This document shows, piece by piece, positions 18,154 to 29,075 of a DNA stretch of 64,000 bases (position 1 is the stretch's first letter; each line of letters opens with the position of its first letter). Origin of the DNA: Vibrio taketomensis (GTDB taxonomy: Bacteria; Pseudomonadota; Gammaproteobacteria; Enterobacterales; Vibrionaceae); assembly GCF_009938165.1 (NCBI RefSeq), contig NZ_AP019649.1, positions 1,860,001 through 1,924,000 of the forward strand, read 5' to 3'. The notes beneath the pieces were generated by a model. The model did no database searches. It was not told the origin of the DNA and saw nothing but the letters and a program-made list of their open reading frames with translations. A program made the translations under genes and the position numbers.

Positions 18154-18170
18154 TTGGCACACTCCGTGCT
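18154..18170 (+). promoter_or_regulatory. Sigma-54 (-24/-12) promoter of hcp-hcr
   Basis: TTGGCACACTCCGTGCT has GG and GC separated by exactly 10 bases and keeps the TGGCAC block of the consensus; the -12 box is TGC rather than TTGC. It lies 98 bp before the hcp ATG and downstream of the inverted repeat, as expected for a NorR-activated promoter. Confidence 0.7.
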
Positions 18171-18267
18171 CTTAGTAAAGAAATAAATTTGCCCTCGCTC
18201 AACAACGCTACGACGTTTAAAAGCAAGCGGCACAAAATGATGATTAAGAGTAAACTGGAGAACCACT

Positions 18268-19926
18268 ATGTTCTGTATTCAATGTGAACAGACGATTCAA
18301 ACCCCAACCATCAAAGGTTGTTCTTTTGCCCAAGGTATGTGTGGCAAAACCGCAGAAGTATCCGATCTGCAAGATGTTCTTGTTTACACTCTTCAAGGCG
18401 TCTCTTTTTGGGCTGAACAAGCTCGCCAGTTCGACATCATCAATCTTGAAATCGATACTTGGGCACCACGTGCGTTCTTTGCAACCTTAACCAACGTAAA
18501 CTTCGATCCTGAGCGTATTCTAGAACTCACTAGCCAAGCAGCAGAATACAAAGCACAACTTAAGCAGCAAACTCTTGCAGCGGCGGCGCTAAACAATGTT
18601 GAGCTTAATGCGATTCCACAAGTTGCCGAATTTGAATTACCAGCAGATGCAGCACAAATTCTTGCGTTTGCACCACAAGCAGCGGTAAATCGTGGTAAAG
18701 ATGTGGTGAATGAAGATGTGATTGGTCTTCGTCTACTCTGCCTATATGGTCTAAAAGGTGCTGCGGCGTACATGGAACACGCACGTGTTCTAGGCCAAGT
18801 GGATAGCGAAATCCATGCGCAATTCCATAAAATCATGGCATGGCTTGGTACAGACCCAAGCGATCTCAACGCATTACTTGAGTGTTCAATGGAAATTGGT
18901 CTAATGAACTACAAAGTAATGGAGATGCTTGATCACGGTGAAACTGTAACCTTTGGTCACCCAGAACCAACCAGTGTCAACGTGAAACCCGTGCAGGGCA
19001 AATGTATTTTAGTTTCAGGTCATGACTTGCATGATCTAGAAAAGATTCTGCAACAAACCGAAGGCAAAGGCATCAATGTATACACCAATGGTGAAATGCT
19101 ACCTGCGCACAGCTACCCAGAACTGAAGAAATACCCTCACCTTGTTGGTAACTACGGCAGCGCATGGCAAAACCAGCAAAAAGAGTTCGCCAATTTCCCT
19201 GGCGCGATCGTAATGACCTCAAACTGCCTACTTAACCCAAATGTCGGTCAATACGCAGACCGCCTGTTTACGCGTAGCATTGTTGGCTGGCCGGGCGTTA
19301 ACCATATCGAAGGCGATGATTTTAGTGCAGCGATTGAAGTGGCAATGTCACAGCCGGGCTTCCAACACAATGAAATCGAGCACATGATCACCGTAGGTTT
19401 TGGTCGTAATGCTCTAATGGCAGCAGCGCCAGCGGTTATCGATCAGGTAAAACAAGGCAATATTCGTCACTTCTTCCTAGTCGGTGGTTGTGATGGCGAC
19501 AAGTCTGAGCGCAGCTACTACACAGACTTCACTGCCAACGCACCGGAAGATACACTAATTCTTACTCTAGCTTGTGGTAAGTTCCGCTTTAACAAAAACC
19601 AGTTTGGTGACATCAACGGTATTCCACGCCTGCTTGATGTAGGCCAGTGTAACGATGCGTATTCAGCAATCCAACTGGCTCTTGCGCTCGCTAAAGAGTT
19701 TGATTGTGATATCAATGAGCTACCACTGACACTGGTTCTTTCATGGTTTGAGCAAAAAGCGATCGTGATTCTGCTTACGCTATTTGCGCTGGGTGTTAAA
19801 GGTATCTACACCGGTCCTAGTGCTCCAGCGTTCCTAACAGATAATCTGATTGCGATTATTCAAGACAAGTTCGACATGCGCTCAATCAGCACTGTTGAGC
19901 AAGACATGCAAGCGATTCTAGGTTAA
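18268..19926 (+). CDS. hcp: Hcp, hybrid-cluster protein / hydroxylamine (NO) reductase
   Basis: A 552-residue hybrid cluster protein. The N-terminal cysteines C3, C6, C18 and C25 have the C-x2-C-x11-C-x6-C spacing of the enterobacterial type that carries a [2Fe-2S] cluster. Downstream residues for the hybrid Fe-S-O cluster are present ([45 protein letters not shown]). In E. coli, Hcp is a high-affinity NO reductase, also active on hydroxylamine, and is involved in S-nitrosylation. A GGAG ribosome-binding site precedes the ATG. Hcr, its reductase partner, follows. Activation by NorR through the sigma-54 promoter is inferred. Confidence 0.97.
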   Translation: MFCIQCEQTIQTPTIKGCSFAQGMCGKTAEVSDLQDVLVYTLQGVSFWAEQARQFDIINLEIDTWAPRAFFATLTNVNFDPERILELTSQAAEYKAQLKQQTLAAAALNNVELNAIPQVAEFELPADAAQILAFAPQAAVNRGKDVVNEDVIGLRLLCLYGLKGAAAYMEHARVLGQVDSEIHAQFHKIMAWLGTDPSDLNALLECSMEIGLMNYKVMEMLDHGETVTFGHPEPTSVNVKPVQGKCILVSGHDLHDLEKILQQTEGKGINVYTNGEMLPAHSYPELKKYPHLVGNYGSAWQNQQKEFANFPGAIVMTSNCLLNPNVGQYADRLFTRSIVGWPGVNHIEGDDFSAAIEVAMSQPGFQHNEIEHMITVGFGRNALMAAAPAVIDQVKQGNIRHFFLVGGCDGDKSERSYYTDFTANAPEDTLILTLACGKFRFNKNQFGDINGIPRLLDVGQCNDAYSAIQLALALAKEFDCDINELPLTLVLSWFEQKAIVILLTLFALGVKGIYTGPSAPAFLTDNLIAIIQDKFDMRSISTVEQDMQAILG

Positions 19927-19943
19927 TCCTTTTCGCATTTCCA

Positions 19944-19972
19944 ATGCCATGCTCTTTTATCGGGCATGGCAT
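19944..19972. other. Hairpin between hcp and hcr
   Basis: ATGCCATGC and GCATGGCAT form a perfect 9-bp stem with an 11-base loop and no T-run. It is probably an mRNA-processing or stability element between the two cistrons. Confidence 0.4.
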
Positions 19973-19998
19973 GTTGAGTTCCTGTTTTGAGTAAGATT

Positions 19999-21042
19999 AT
20001 GTGTTTTGATTCTAATTCTCCTCTGCTACTTCGCTGCACCAGTAAATGGTGTGAAACCGAAGATTGCGTTTCACTACAGCTAACGAGCGAAACATCCCAA
20101 CCTTTTAATTTCAAACCCGGTCAGTTTGTCACGATAGGTATAGAGATCGCAGGTAAGGTACACTACCGAGCCTATTCCATTAGTTCGATTCCCGGTGAGA
20201 CTCACCTGCAACTGACGGTTAAACGGGTACCACAAGGGCTAGTTTCAAACTACATCGTCGATGAGTTGACCGTTGGTGATAGTGTGCAGTGTCTGGCACC
20301 TGCGGGCGATTTTAATAGTGTGGATTGTGCCCCGCTCGGTGACACCCAAAAGGTACTATTGATTAGTGCCGGCTGCGGTATCACCCCGGTATACAGCATG
20401 GCTAAACAGTGGTTGGCACAAAAATCAGATATTGAGATTGATTTTTTGCACATCGCAAAGTCAACCCAACACACCATCTACTTTGAGCATCTGCAGCAAC
20501 TTGCTAAAGCAAATACCAATTTTCAGCTCAAATTGCTGTTAAAAGATGCTGGTGAGAGTGACTTCCCACAAGGGCGCTTAAATCTAGATTGGCTTAACTC
20601 ACTCGTTGGGGACCTAAACCAACGGGATGTCTATCTGTGTGGTCCGAACCAGTTTATGTTGGACGTCAAACAGTATCTTGAGCAGTCTGGCTTTGATATG
20701 CAGCGCTTCTACCAAGAAAGTTTTACTCCAGCAGAATCTGAACCTCAGCAAAATGAAAGCGAAGGTGTGACGCAAAACAGCGTGGTGCAAATTGCGCTAC
20801 CAACCTTTGATAAAACACTTGAAGCGGCCGCTGGCAGCAACTTAGCCGATGTAATGGAACAAGCTGGGCTGCCAGTTATCATTGCCTGTCGCAGCGGTAT
20901 CTGCGGGTCATGCAAATGCAAAGTGACGTCAGGCAACGTTGATTCAAGTAGCCAATCGCCGCTAACCGAAGATGAGATAGCACAAGGTTATGTACTTGCT
21001 TGTTCATCGACACTTAATAGCGACATCGCTATCGAACTATAA
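19999..21042 (+). CDS. hcr: Hcr, NADH:Hcp oxidoreductase
   Basis: A protein of about 347 residues with a flavodoxin-reductase-type FAD domain (RAYSISSIPGE, N-terminal third), an NAD-binding domain (LLISAGCGITPVYSMAKQW, then VYLCGPNQFML) and a C-terminal plant-type [2Fe-2S] ferredoxin domain (CRSGICGSCKCKV and a distal Cys near VLACSS). It passes electrons from NADH to Hcp. An in-frame TTG lies at 19987, but the ATG at 19999 has a GAG at proper spacing. A terminator follows. Confidence 0.93.
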   Translation: MCFDSNSPLLLRCTSKWCETEDCVSLQLTSETSQPFNFKPGQFVTIGIEIAGKVHYRAYSISSIPGETHLQLTVKRVPQGLVSNYIVDELTVGDSVQCLAPAGDFNSVDCAPLGDTQKVLLISAGCGITPVYSMAKQWLAQKSDIEIDFLHIAKSTQHTIYFEHLQQLAKANTNFQLKLLLKDAGESDFPQGRLNLDWLNSLVGDLNQRDVYLCGPNQFMLDVKQYLEQSGFDMQRFYQESFTPAESEPQQNESEGVTQNSVVQIALPTFDKTLEAAAGSNLADVMEQAGLPVIIACRSGICGSCKCKVTSGNVDSSSQSPLTEDEIAQGYVLACSSTLNSDIAIEL

Positions 21043-21074
21043 AAAAAGCCCATCAAATCTGATGGGCTTTTTAT
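21042..21074. terminator. Bidirectional terminator between hcr and fadR
   Basis: AAAAGCCCATCA-AATC-TGATGGGCTTTTT is flanked by A and T tracts and serves both converging genes. Confidence 0.92.
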
Positions 21075-21088
21075 TGACTCAATCTTGA

Positions 21089-21928
21089 TTAGCTATCGTC
21101 TTCAGTGAAGTTGGTCGGCAAAGTCATTTTCATTTGCTGCCAAATCTGGCCACTTTCAATACCGTATTGACGAACAAGAAGTGGAATACCATCACGATTA
21201 CCAGTCTCACACACCTCAAGCAGATTGCGATAAAACTCTAACGCTAATTCACGAGCTTGTGGATTTGAGAAGTAGTAGCTACCAACGCGATCATACAGCT
21301 TTTTCAAACCATTGAAGATCAGACCGTAAATTTGGTTGCCAGAATGGAACGCAAGACGCTGGAACAACATGTAGTCGTAGAAATTGAACGTTTTAGCAAT
21401 CAAAATCGCTTCGCGTTTAATTGGGTCTTTTTCACCGTCATCCTTAATATGCTGCGTAATTTTCTCAGCGAATGGCGATGACTGCATGAAAGATTCCCAT
21501 GACTCAGCACCAGTTAGCGCTTCGCATGAATCAATCACATTTTTAATCGTTCGCTCTGCGTTTTCTTTATTCGCCTTAAATGCATAACGCATGAAAATTG
21601 GACTGATATTAGTTCGTGCCGCAAGTAAATCTTCTACAATTGACGTCGCATTTTCTGCATCAAGCGTCATCAACGTATCTAGGATATGCAAACCTGAGGT
21701 TTCCATAAACTGGTTTACCTTGGTTGGCTTGCCATGTTGAATAGTCAGCCAGCCATCTCTTGCTAAACGTTGCAGCACTTCACGTAACGTTGTGCGCGTA
21801 ACACCAATAAGCTCTGATAACTCTCGTTCAGCAGGTAGGATGGAACCTGGAGGGAAGCGCCCTTTCCAAATACTCTCAATTATGTATTTTTCTGCAAATC
21901 CTGCAGGGCTCTTTGCCTTAATGACCAT
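21089..21928 (-). CDS. fadR: FadR, acyl-CoA-responsive regulator of fatty-acid metabolism
   Basis: A 279-residue GntR-family regulator. An N-terminal winged helix ([21 protein letters not shown]) is followed by an all-helical FadR ligand domain ([20 protein letters not shown] region). E. coli FadR has 239 residues. The extra 40 or so, around residues 135-180 ([19 protein letters not shown] region), match the insertion known in Vibrio FadR, which adds a second acyl-CoA pocket and strengthens the ligand response. It is expected to repress fad and activate fab genes. It is divergent from nhaB, as in E. coli. Confidence 0.96.
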   Translation of the reverse strand: MVIKAKSPAGFAEKYIIESIWKGRFPPGSILPAERELSELIGVTRTTLREVLQRLARDGWLTIQHGKPTKVNQFMETSGLHILDTLMTLDAENATSIVEDLLAARTNISPIFMRYAFKANKENAERTIKNVIDSCEALTGAESWESFMQSSPFAEKITQHIKDDGEKDPIKREAILIAKTFNFYDYMLFQRLAFHSGNQIYGLIFNGLKKLYDRVGSYYFSNPQARELALEFYRNLLEVCETGNRDGIPLLVRQYGIESGQIWQQMKMTLPTNFTEDDS

Positions 21929-22561
21929 TAATATGTGTCCAGTATATTATTTTTCAGGGGTACATAGTGACTCATCATACCACTAGTTATATGTATCGAA
22001 AACTCACGCTAAGTAAAGTTATTGAAAATAAATAGTAGAGCATTAGCTCTAATTTATTCTCAATTGAATAACATAATATTTACGATTCAAATCACTGAAA
22101 TTTTATGTTTACAGACACTTTGCAATCAATGTTCCCGCCAATAGAGGGTTTGAAGGTAACGCAGTGTTTCAAAATACATAACTTTTGTAGGGTATTTTTA
22201 CGATGTGTTTAAGGTTTAGTTAGTCAAAATCACTTTTTCCCTCACCGTGAGAATAAACGTAGCAAATTTCACAGCTTGCATGGTATCTTAAATACGACTT
22301 AACTCGCGTTTTTTCCAGAAAAAATGCGTTATTTTATGCCATTACTGCATAATCATTGACGATATGTGAATGAAATGTAGAGTAGCGAATTAGTTAATTT
22401 TCGTGCTTGTCATTCTCAATGAATGACGTATCAGAAACACATAGCAAACTAGGAATGTTGTTTTCTAAGGATCTATTGATTCGGGTAGTTCTTACCGCTT
22501 CCGAAAACATGGACTCAGCACACATGTGTTTAGTTGTAACAATAAGTAAGAGTAATTGATC
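21929..22561. other. fadR-nhaB divergent intergenic region
   Basis: 633 bp of AT-rich DNA that must hold the fadR and nhaB promoters. I see no open frame, no terminator and no riboswitch I can name. A CTAGTGGTATGATGAGT stretch (minus strand, about 21972-21988) has weak likeness to a FadR operator. The nhaB side is unusually long for a leader. Confidence 0.4.
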
Positions 22562-24148
22562 ATGCCGATGTCACTCGGAAATGCGTTTATCAAGAACTTT
22601 CTTGGTAAGGCGCCGGACTGGTATAAAGTCTTAATCATCTCCTTCCTCATCATCAACCCGATTGTATTCTTCCTGATCGACCCTTTTGTCGCTGGTTGGT
22701 TACTGGTTGCTGAATTTATCTTTACCTTAGCAATGGCGCTAAAATGTTACCCACTACAACCGGGTGGTCTATTAGCGATTGAAGCGATTGCAATTGGTAT
22801 GACAACACCGGGACAGGTTAAACATGAGTTAGTTGCAAACATCGAAGTACTACTATTGCTAGTCTTCATGGTTGCCGGCATCTACTTCATGAAGAACCTG
22901 CTGCTGTTTATCTTTACTAAGATATTGCTTGGTATTCGCTCTAAAGTGCTACTTGGCATGGCGTTCTGCTTTACTGCAGCGTTCTTGTCGGCTTTCCTTG
23001 ACGCACTAACGGTAATCGCGGTGGTAATCAGTGTCGCAGTAGGCTTCTACGCGATTTACCACAAAGTAGCATCGGGTAACCCTATCGGTGATCATGATCC
23101 AAACAACGACGATACAATCCCAGATCTAACTCGTGACGATCTAGAAAACTACCGCGCATTCTTACGTTCTCTTCTAATGCACGCGGGTGTGGGTACCGCT
23201 CTTGGTGGTGTAACCACAATGGTCGGTGAACCACAAAACCTAATCATTGCAGACCAAGCTGGCTGGCAATTCGTTGAGTTTCTATTCCGCATGGCGCCAG
23301 TAACACTGCCAGTATTTATTTGCGGTATGATCACTTGTGCACTTGTTGAGAAATTCAAGGTCTTTGGTTACGGTGCAGAGCTTCCAGATGCAGTACGCCA
23401 AATCCTAGTTGAGTTTGACTCAGAAGAACGCAAAACGCGTACTAACCAAGACGTGGCAAAACTTTGGGTTCAAGGTCTAATTGCAGTTTGGTTGATCGTT
23501 GCTCTTGCGCTACACCTAGCCGCGGTTGGCCTAATCGGTCTTTCGGTTATCATTCTTGCTACTGCCTTTACCGGTGTAGTTGAAGAGCACTCTATGGGTA
23601 AGGCGTTTGAAGAAGCACTACCATTTACCGCCCTACTTGCTGTTTTCTTCGCTGTCGTAGCTGTAATCATCGACCAAAGCCTATTTAAGCCGGTTATCGA
23701 TGCCGTACTTGCCGTTGAAGATAAAGGCACACAGCTAGCGATGTTCTACGTAGCGAATGGCTTATTGTCAATGGTGTCAGACAACGTATTCGTTGGTACG
23801 GTTTACATCAATGAAGTAAAAGCGGCGCTGAACCAAGGCATGATTACGCGTGATCAGTTTGACTTGCTAGCGGTTGCTATCAACACAGGTACTAACCTAC
23901 CTTCAGTTGCTACACCAAATGGTCAGGCGGCATTCCTATTCCTACTGACTTCAGCACTAGCGCCTTTGATTCGTCTATCATACGGCCGCATGGTTATCAT
24001 GGCTCTACCATACACCATCGTGCTTGCTTTAGTTGGTCTAGCTGGCATCATGTTCTTCCTAGAGCCAATGACAGCTTATATGTATGATGCTGGCTGGTTA
24101 GTTCAGCATGCTGAGATCGGTTCTGCAGTGAGCACCGCAGCTCACTAA
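22562..24148 (+). CDS. nhaB: NhaB, Na+/H+ antiporter
   Basis: A 528-residue polytopic inner-membrane antiporter of the NhaB family, exchanging internal Na+ for external H+. The start [20 protein letters not shown] is the family signature, and about 12 hydrophobic segments follow, including the conserved [14 protein letters not shown] and [22 protein letters not shown] six bases earlier is in frame, but ATG 22562 is the normal start. Codon use is strongly biased to CTA/CTT, GGT and CGT, suggesting good expression. It is followed by a terminator and then dsbB, the E. coli order. Confidence 0.96.
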   Translation: MPMSLGNAFIKNFLGKAPDWYKVLIISFLIINPIVFFLIDPFVAGWLLVAEFIFTLAMALKCYPLQPGGLLAIEAIAIGMTTPGQVKHELVANIEVLLLLVFMVAGIYFMKNLLLFIFTKILLGIRSKVLLGMAFCFTAAFLSAFLDALTVIAVVISVAVGFYAIYHKVASGNPIGDHDPNNDDTIPDLTRDDLENYRAFLRSLLMHAGVGTALGGVTTMVGEPQNLIIADQAGWQFVEFLFRMAPVTLPVFICGMITCALVEKFKVFGYGAELPDAVRQILVEFDSEERKTRTNQDVAKLWVQGLIAVWLIVALALHLAAVGLIGLSVIILATAFTGVVEEHSMGKAFEEALPFTALLAVFFAVVAVIIDQSLFKPVIDAVLAVEDKGTQLAMFYVANGLLSMVSDNVFVGTVYINEVKAALNQGMITRDQFDLLAVAINTGTNLPSVATPNGQAAFLFLLTSALAPLIRLSYGRMVIMALPYTIVLALVGLAGIMFFLEPMTAYMYDAGWLVQHAEIGSAVSTAAH

Positions 24149-24181
24149 TATTACCGCTTGATTTGGAACTAAATTCAAGTT

Positions 24182-24210
24182 AAAAGCTCTGACTATTCAG
24201 AGCTTTTTTA
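24182..24210 (+). terminator. Terminator between nhaB and dsbB
   Basis: AAAAGCTCTGA-CTAT-TCAGAGCTTTT with a following T-rich tract, 34 bp after nhaB. dsbB begins only about 20 bp later, so some read-through is likely. Confidence 0.8.
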
Positions 24211-24227
24211 TTTTGTAAAATAAGGAC

Positions 24228-24752
24228 ATGATTTTGAACTTCCTCGCCACGCTGAAAAGCTTTTCACAAAGCCGCCTTTCTTGGGCACTGCTTCTTGGCT
24301 TTATCGTCTTCTTTGAAGCATGCGCTTTATTCTTCCAACATGGGATGAAACTAGCACCTTGCGTAATGTGTATCTATGAGCGCGTTGCGATGATGGGCGT
24401 TGGCGGAGCCGCCATTATCGGCCTGCTAGCTCCACAAAACCCTCTAGTGCGTTGGACAGGATTGGCAGCATGGGGTTACGCCGCTTATCGTGGTCTTGAA
24501 CTTTCAATGCAGCATGTCGAGTACCAATTCAATCCATCACCATTTGCAACGTGCGACGTGTTTGTACAATTCCCTAGCTGGGCACCACTTAACCAATGGG
24601 CGCCTTGGATGTTTGAAGCGTCTGGTGATTGCTCTGAGATCTCTTGGCAATTCCTAACTCTCTCAATGCCACAATGGCTAGAGATCATTTTTGCCGGTAA
24701 CCTAATTGCACTCGCGTTGATTGTCGTTTCACAATTTGTGAAGAGCAAATAA
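24228..24752 (+). CDS. dsbB: DsbB, disulfide bond formation protein
   Basis: A 174-residue inner-membrane protein with four membrane segments. The quinone-linked redox pair is CVMC (about residues 45-48) in the first periplasmic loop, and the second pair is Cys109 (ATCDVF) with Cys134 (SGDCSE) in the second loop, as needed to reoxidise DsbA. Length and layout are standard. Confidence 0.97.
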   Translation: MILNFLATLKSFSQSRLSWALLLGFIVFFEACALFFQHGMKLAPCVMCIYERVAMMGVGGAAIIGLLAPQNPLVRWTGLAAWGYAAYRGLELSMQHVEYQFNPSPFATCDVFVQFPSWAPLNQWAPWMFEASGDCSEISWQFLTLSMPQWLEIIFAGNLIALALIVVSQFVKSK

Positions 24753-24834
24753 GAATCACAGCGCATAGTCGTCGCCGTGCTTTAAGATATTAGATAGGAG
24801 AGCCGAGATCGCTCAACGCTCTACTTGAAATGAA

Positions 24835-24868
24835 GAAAAGGGTTGGTATTAATGCCAACCCTTTTTTT
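24835..24868 (+). terminator. Terminator after dsbB
   Basis: AAAAGGGTTGGC-type hairpin: GGGTTGGTATTAATGCCAACCC, given as arms GGGTTGG and CCAACCC around TATTAATG, followed by T7. Confidence 0.88.
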
Positions 24869-24965
24869 ATGACCAAAACTGCCGTACTCATCAAAGCAAC
24901 GTTAATTCTCTATACGACCAAATTTCTTGCCACTCTCGCCTTCTCATCTCTAAGCCCTACGCAGA

Positions 24966-25000
24966 TAAAAAAACGCAGGGGTTACCTGCGTTTTTATTTT
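24966..25000 (-). terminator. Terminator after ftsK
   Basis: AACGCAGG-GGTTA-CCTGCGTT is flanked by A7 on the left and T5 on the right, so it works on the minus strand after ftsK and also on the plus strand. Confidence 0.85.
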
Positions 25001-25016
25001 CCAAAGCGTGCTAGTT

Positions 25017-28000
25017 TTAGTTCATATCCCGGCCGGGAGCTGGCGCCAATACTTCGCGGTTGCCATTGTGCCCAGGGGCACTCACAATGCCTTGCGCTTC
25101 TAATTGCTCAACAATACGTGCTGCGCGGTTGTAACCAATCTTAAAGCGGCGCTGTACCCCTGAAACCGAACCACGGCGCGATTGCACAACGTGCTCAACC
25201 ACTTGGTCAAACAGCGGATCGATATCTTCGTCTGCTTCCATAGTTTCACCTGGAAGTAAGCTTTCTGGGCCTTGGTCACCACTAATGATTTCTTCAATGT
25301 AGTTTGGTTTACCGCGTGCCTTCCAGTTGTTCACTACCGCATGCACATCATCGTCTGATGCAAATGCGCCGTGTACACGAATGGTATGGCTTGAGCCAGG
25401 CGGCAAGTACAGCATATCACCCATACCCAATAGTGATTCTGCACCACCTTGGTCGAGAATGGTACGAGAGTCGGTCTTAGTCGATACCGTAAAGGCCACA
25501 CGAGTAGGAATGTTCGCTTTAATCAAACCGGTAATTACATCCACCGATGGACGTTGAGTTGCAAGAATAAGGTGAATACCTGCTGCACGCGCTTTTTGCG
25601 CCAAACGAGCAATCAATTCTTCTACTTTCTTACCCACCACCATCATTAGGTCGGCGAATTCATCCACGACCACCACGATATAAGGCAGTTTCTCCAGTAA
25701 TGGCGCTTCTGCATCCATACTGTCGCCAGGTTGCCATAATGGATCATGAATCGGATGGCCCGCTTCAGCCGCCATCTTAAGCTTATCGTTAAAGCCTTTA
25801 ATGTTTCGTACACCCAGTACCGACATCAGCTTATAACGACGTTCCATTTCACCCACACACCAACGCAACGCATTAGACGCATCTTTCATGTCAGTAACAA
25901 CTTCGGCCAATAAATGCGGAATACCTTCGTAAATAGAAAGCTCCAACATTTTCGGGTCGATCATGATAAAGCGCAGATCTTCCGGTGATGCCTTGTAGAG
26001 CATACTTAGGATCATGACGTTTACACCGACTGACTTACCTGAACCCGTAGTACCGGCTACAAGTACGTGAGGCATTTTGGCGATGTCCGCAATGACCGCT
26101 TCACCCGCGATGTCTTGACCTAGTACGACTGTGGTTGGTGATTTGGCATCCATAAACACTTGGCTACCTACCACATCTGAGAAGTACACGGTTTGGCGAC
26201 TCATGTTTGGTAGTTCAAGACCCACATACGGCTTACCCGGAATCACCTCAACCACACGTACTGCCATCGCTGAGAGTGAACGTGCTAAGTCCATTGAAAG
26301 GCTTGAAATACGGCTTACTTTTACGCCCGGTGCTAAATCCAGCTCAAAACGAGTAATCACCGGCCCTGGGAAGATATCCACTACCGTTGCCTGAATTTTG
26401 TAATCTGCCAGTTTCGATTCAACTAGACGAGCAATGTTTTCCAGCGCTTCACGATCAATAAAGTTTTCACGTTTTTCTGGGTGATACAAAAGGTCTAAGG
26501 TTGGTAACGGCTCAGTCGGTTTTGGCAAATTCACTTCTTGTTGCACCAAGAATGGGTTTTGCTGCGCAACCACTTTAGCTTGAGCATTAGCGACCAATGA
26601 TTGGAATGCTGCCGCATCTTTATCTTGCTCGAGCTCTTCCTCATCTACTTCTTGCCACTCGGGCTGCGTATTGTGCTCAGGAACAGTTTCTACTGTAGTA
26701 GCTTCAGACGCCTCTGTGTTAACAGGGTTAACTTGCTGATCATCTAGCTCAGTCAAATCCATGGAGCTAATCACAGGTTCAATGTGTGTTGGCGTCGGAT
26801 CGATATTTTGTGAAATAGCCTCTAGCGTTTGTTCATCAATCAACGGTTGACGTGCTGGCTCTACCTCATCAATGTTGTTCCAAGGCAAATCATCCACCGA
26901 GTTCAATTCATCAATTTGGCTCGATTCAGCATCATAGCTATCATTTGTCGGCTCTTGGTAAGCAGTCGTCGCGACCTCAGGTTCTGCCGACTGCTGCATC
27001 CACGGAGCTTGTTGCTGATCCGCCATATCATTGGCGTTGCTCGCATCATTTTCCAGCTCTTCAATGGTGGCATTAAGCTGACGAGTGCGCTCTACTTGAG
27101 GTTCATCTGCGTAGATATCCTCACCATTCACCACTTTCTTTGGTTGTTCTTGAATAGCTTGTTCTTGAACGGTTTGCTCTTGGAACACTGGCTCTTGAAC
27201 TGGCGATAAGGCGATTTCACTGACAGGTTCATGATTATATTCGATGTCGTCGACACCAGTATTGCTCATTAGTGGATCCGCTTGGCTCCAACGCAGATCG
27301 CTACCAAGCTGTGGTTCACTAATTGGCAAATCTGCGACGTCTAATGGTTCGGAAAATGATTCCGCCGCCATAGCAGGCACAGACGCCGCTGCAACCGCTG
27401 CTGATTCAGGCATATGGATATTGTAACGACGTGGCTCAACAACCTGCTCATCCGTCGGCTGTGTCTTCGCCGTCAACGGTGCGCGGTTTACCACGTCTAA
27501 ATCGCCCACTTCTTTCAATTGTGCTTCCATGACTTCGTCACGTTCACCACGAATTTTATTCACCACAAAAGTGAAACAGGCAATACCAAACTCACCAAGC
27601 GAATCAACAATCGACAGCCAAGAGATTCCGGTTAAAAGCGTAAAGCCCGCGCCCCACATAAACAGCAACACGAGAGTCGTTCCCAACACATTCAGTGTTG
27701 GCAGCGCCAAGCTGGTTAGAACATCACCGATCACGCCACCCGATGAGAAATACCAAATGTCATCAAAGTTGATATCAGCCAAGCCACAGCTGCTAAGAAT
27801 TAGAATGGTCAAGCCGAGTAAACGTGTACCCCACAAGACAAAATCGAGTTGTTCATCGGCATCACGTTTACGACAAATGATCCAAAATGCGAGTGTGATG
27901 ATAATCGGCAAGACATACGCGAGCGAACCAAAGCCAAAGAAAAGCGTATCCGCAAGCCAGGCACCAATCGGGCCGACCACATTAGACACATCCCCACCCC

Positions 28001-28190
28001 ACGCAGTTTGTGACCAAGAAGGGTCTGCGGGGTTGAATGACATGAGCGCGATCGATAGAAAAATAGAAGCCAGTACAGCCAGAATCAAGCTGCACTCTTT
28101 TAGACGCTGAGAGCCCGTTAATCTAGAAGGCTCGGTCTCTTCACCCGTCTTTATTATTGTTTCGATTTTATTGCTGTTCTTTTTGAACAT
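25017..28190 (-). CDS. ftsK: FtsK, DNA translocase of the divisome
   Basis: A protein of about 1057 residues. The N-terminal part has four membrane segments (about 30-190) that anchor it at the septum. A long acidic Q/E/P-rich linker spans about 200-545. The RecA-like motor has Walker A GTTGSGKS (about 715) and Walker [12 protein letters not shown]. The C-terminal gamma winged helix ([29 protein letters not shown]) reads KOPS and activates XerCD at dif. It is longer than many FtsK proteins because of the linker. An in-frame TTG lies two codons upstream; I use the ATG at 28190. A terminator-like hairpin lies just before the gene. Confidence 0.97.
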   Translation of the reverse strand: MFKKNSNKIETIIKTGEETEPSRLTGSQRLKECSLILAVLASIFLSIALMSFNPADPSWSQTAWGGDVSNVVGPIGAWLADTLFFGFGSLAYVLPIIITLAFWIICRKRDADEQLDFVLWGTRLLGLTILILSSCGLADINFDDIWYFSSGGVIGDVLTSLALPTLNVLGTTLVLLFMWGAGFTLLTGISWLSIVDSLGEFGIACFTFVVNKIRGERDEVMEAQLKEVGDLDVVNRAPLTAKTQPTDEQVVEPRRYNIHMPESAAVAAASVPAMAAESFSEPLDVADLPISEPQLGSDLRWSQADPLMSNTGVDDIEYNHEPVSEIALSPVQEPVFQEQTVQEQAIQEQPKKVVNGEDIYADEPQVERTRQLNATIEELENDASNANDMADQQQAPWMQQSAEPEVATTAYQEPTNDSYDAESSQIDELNSVDDLPWNNIDEVEPARQPLIDEQTLEAISQNIDPTPTHIEPVISSMDLTELDDQQVNPVNTEASEATTVETVPEHNTQPEWQEVDEEELEQDKDAAAFQSLVANAQAKVVAQQNPFLVQQEVNLPKPTEPLPTLDLLYHPEKRENFIDREALENIARLVESKLADYKIQATVVDIFPGPVITRFELDLAPGVKVSRISSLSMDLARSLSAMAVRVVEVIPGKPYVGLELPNMSRQTVYFSDVVGSQVFMDAKSPTTVVLGQDIAGEAVIADIAKMPHVLVAGTTGSGKSVGVNVMILSMLYKASPEDLRFIMIDPKMLELSIYEGIPHLLAEVVTDMKDASNALRWCVGEMERRYKLMSVLGVRNIKGFNDKLKMAAEAGHPIHDPLWQPGDSMDAEAPLLEKLPYIVVVVDEFADLMMVVGKKVEELIARLAQKARAAGIHLILATQRPSVDVITGLIKANIPTRVAFTVSTKTDSRTILDQGGAESLLGMGDMLYLPPGSSHTIRVHGAFASDDDVHAVVNNWKARGKPNYIEEIISGDQGPESLLPGETMEADEDIDPLFDQVVEHVVQSRRGSVSGVQRRFKIGYNRAARIVEQLEAQGIVSAPGHNGNREVLAPAPGRDMN

Positions 28191-28207
28191 AACCAACTTT
28201 TCTTTCA

Positions 28208-28246
28208 GTAAAAAAATAGCCCGAGCAGCATCGCCACTCGGACTAT
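28208..28246 (-). terminator. Terminator-like hairpin between lrp and ftsK
   Basis: On the minus strand ATAGTCCGAG pairs with CTCGGGCTAT (one G-U), followed by T7. Its end lies only about 20 nt before the ftsK ATG, so it may terminate lrp transcripts or attenuate ftsK. Confidence 0.6.
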
Positions 28247-28426
28247 AGATTTAACCATATCAAAGTTAAAAACCCAATTGTCTAACGTCAGAATATGGGA
28301 AGGATTTTCCTTTAACGTTAGATATATCGCTTATTAAGTGAACGCTTGCCTCAAAAGTGCATACTCAGCGAACAATCCCATCCTCGCTGAGCCAAATTTA
28401 ATTGGCAAAATCGCTCAAAAAAGCCA

Positions 28427-28921
28427 TTAACGAGTCTTAATCACTAATTGGTTCGTTTGTTTAACTTCTTCCATTACTACGTAAGTACGTGTGTCATTCA
28501 CACCAGGCAAACGTAGCAGTGTGTCACCAAGTAGTTTACGGTACGCACCCATATCAGCTACACGAGTCTTCAATAGGTAGTCAAAATCACCAGAAACAAG
28601 GTGGCACTCTTGAATATCATCGAGTTTTTGCACCGCAGTATTAAATTGCTCAAACACATCTGGTGCACCGCGGTTTAACGTGATTTCTACAAAAACTAAT
28701 AGAGAGGCATCGAGATATTGAGGGTTAAGTAACGCGGTATAACCGGTAATATAACCTTGACGCTCTAGACGTCGAACACGTTCTAAACATGGCGTTGGTG
28801 ATAGACCAACACGTTTAGAAAGTTCTACGTTTGAAATACGACCATCTTTTTGCAACTCATTAAGAATGTTGCGATCGATACGGTCTAGATCCTTGGACGG
28901 CTTCTTATTGTTGTCTGCCAT
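28427..28921 (-). CDS. lrp: Lrp, leucine-responsive regulatory protein
   Basis: A 164-residue Lrp. The N-terminal helix-turn-helix (ISNVELSKRVGLSPTPCLERVRRLERQGYI) and C-terminal RAM effector domain (LVFVEITLNR..., HLVSGDFDYLLKTRV) are essentially those of E. coli Lrp. It is a global regulator of amino-acid metabolism and feast/famine response. ald is divergently transcribed next to it, across 154 bp, and is a natural Lrp target; ftsK lies downstream as in E. coli. Confidence 0.97.
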   Translation of the reverse strand: MADNNKKPSKDLDRIDRNILNELQKDGRISNVELSKRVGLSPTPCLERVRRLERQGYITGYTALLNPQYLDASLLVFVEITLNRGAPDVFEQFNTAVQKLDDIQECHLVSGDFDYLLKTRVADMGAYRKLLGDTLLRLPGVNDTRTYVVMEEVKQTNQLVIKTR

Positions 28922-29075
28922 GTTTTATTCCACCTTTTTACTTCCTTGCAAATACATACACTACATCTTTTAAATATTTAGCAACCAATGTTAAACATTT
29001 GACTGTATACTAGATATTAACTCGACAATACTACCCTACATAGTTATTACAACCAAAAACTAATGAGGAGTCAGG

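Noticed and set aside
21972..21988. Possible FadR operator upstream of fadR
   Set aside because: Only one half resembles the consensus TGGT...; the second half is poor.
26829..28110. Long plus-strand open frames opposite ftsK
   Set aside because: They are antisense to the linker and membrane regions of ftsK, with composition explained by its codon use.
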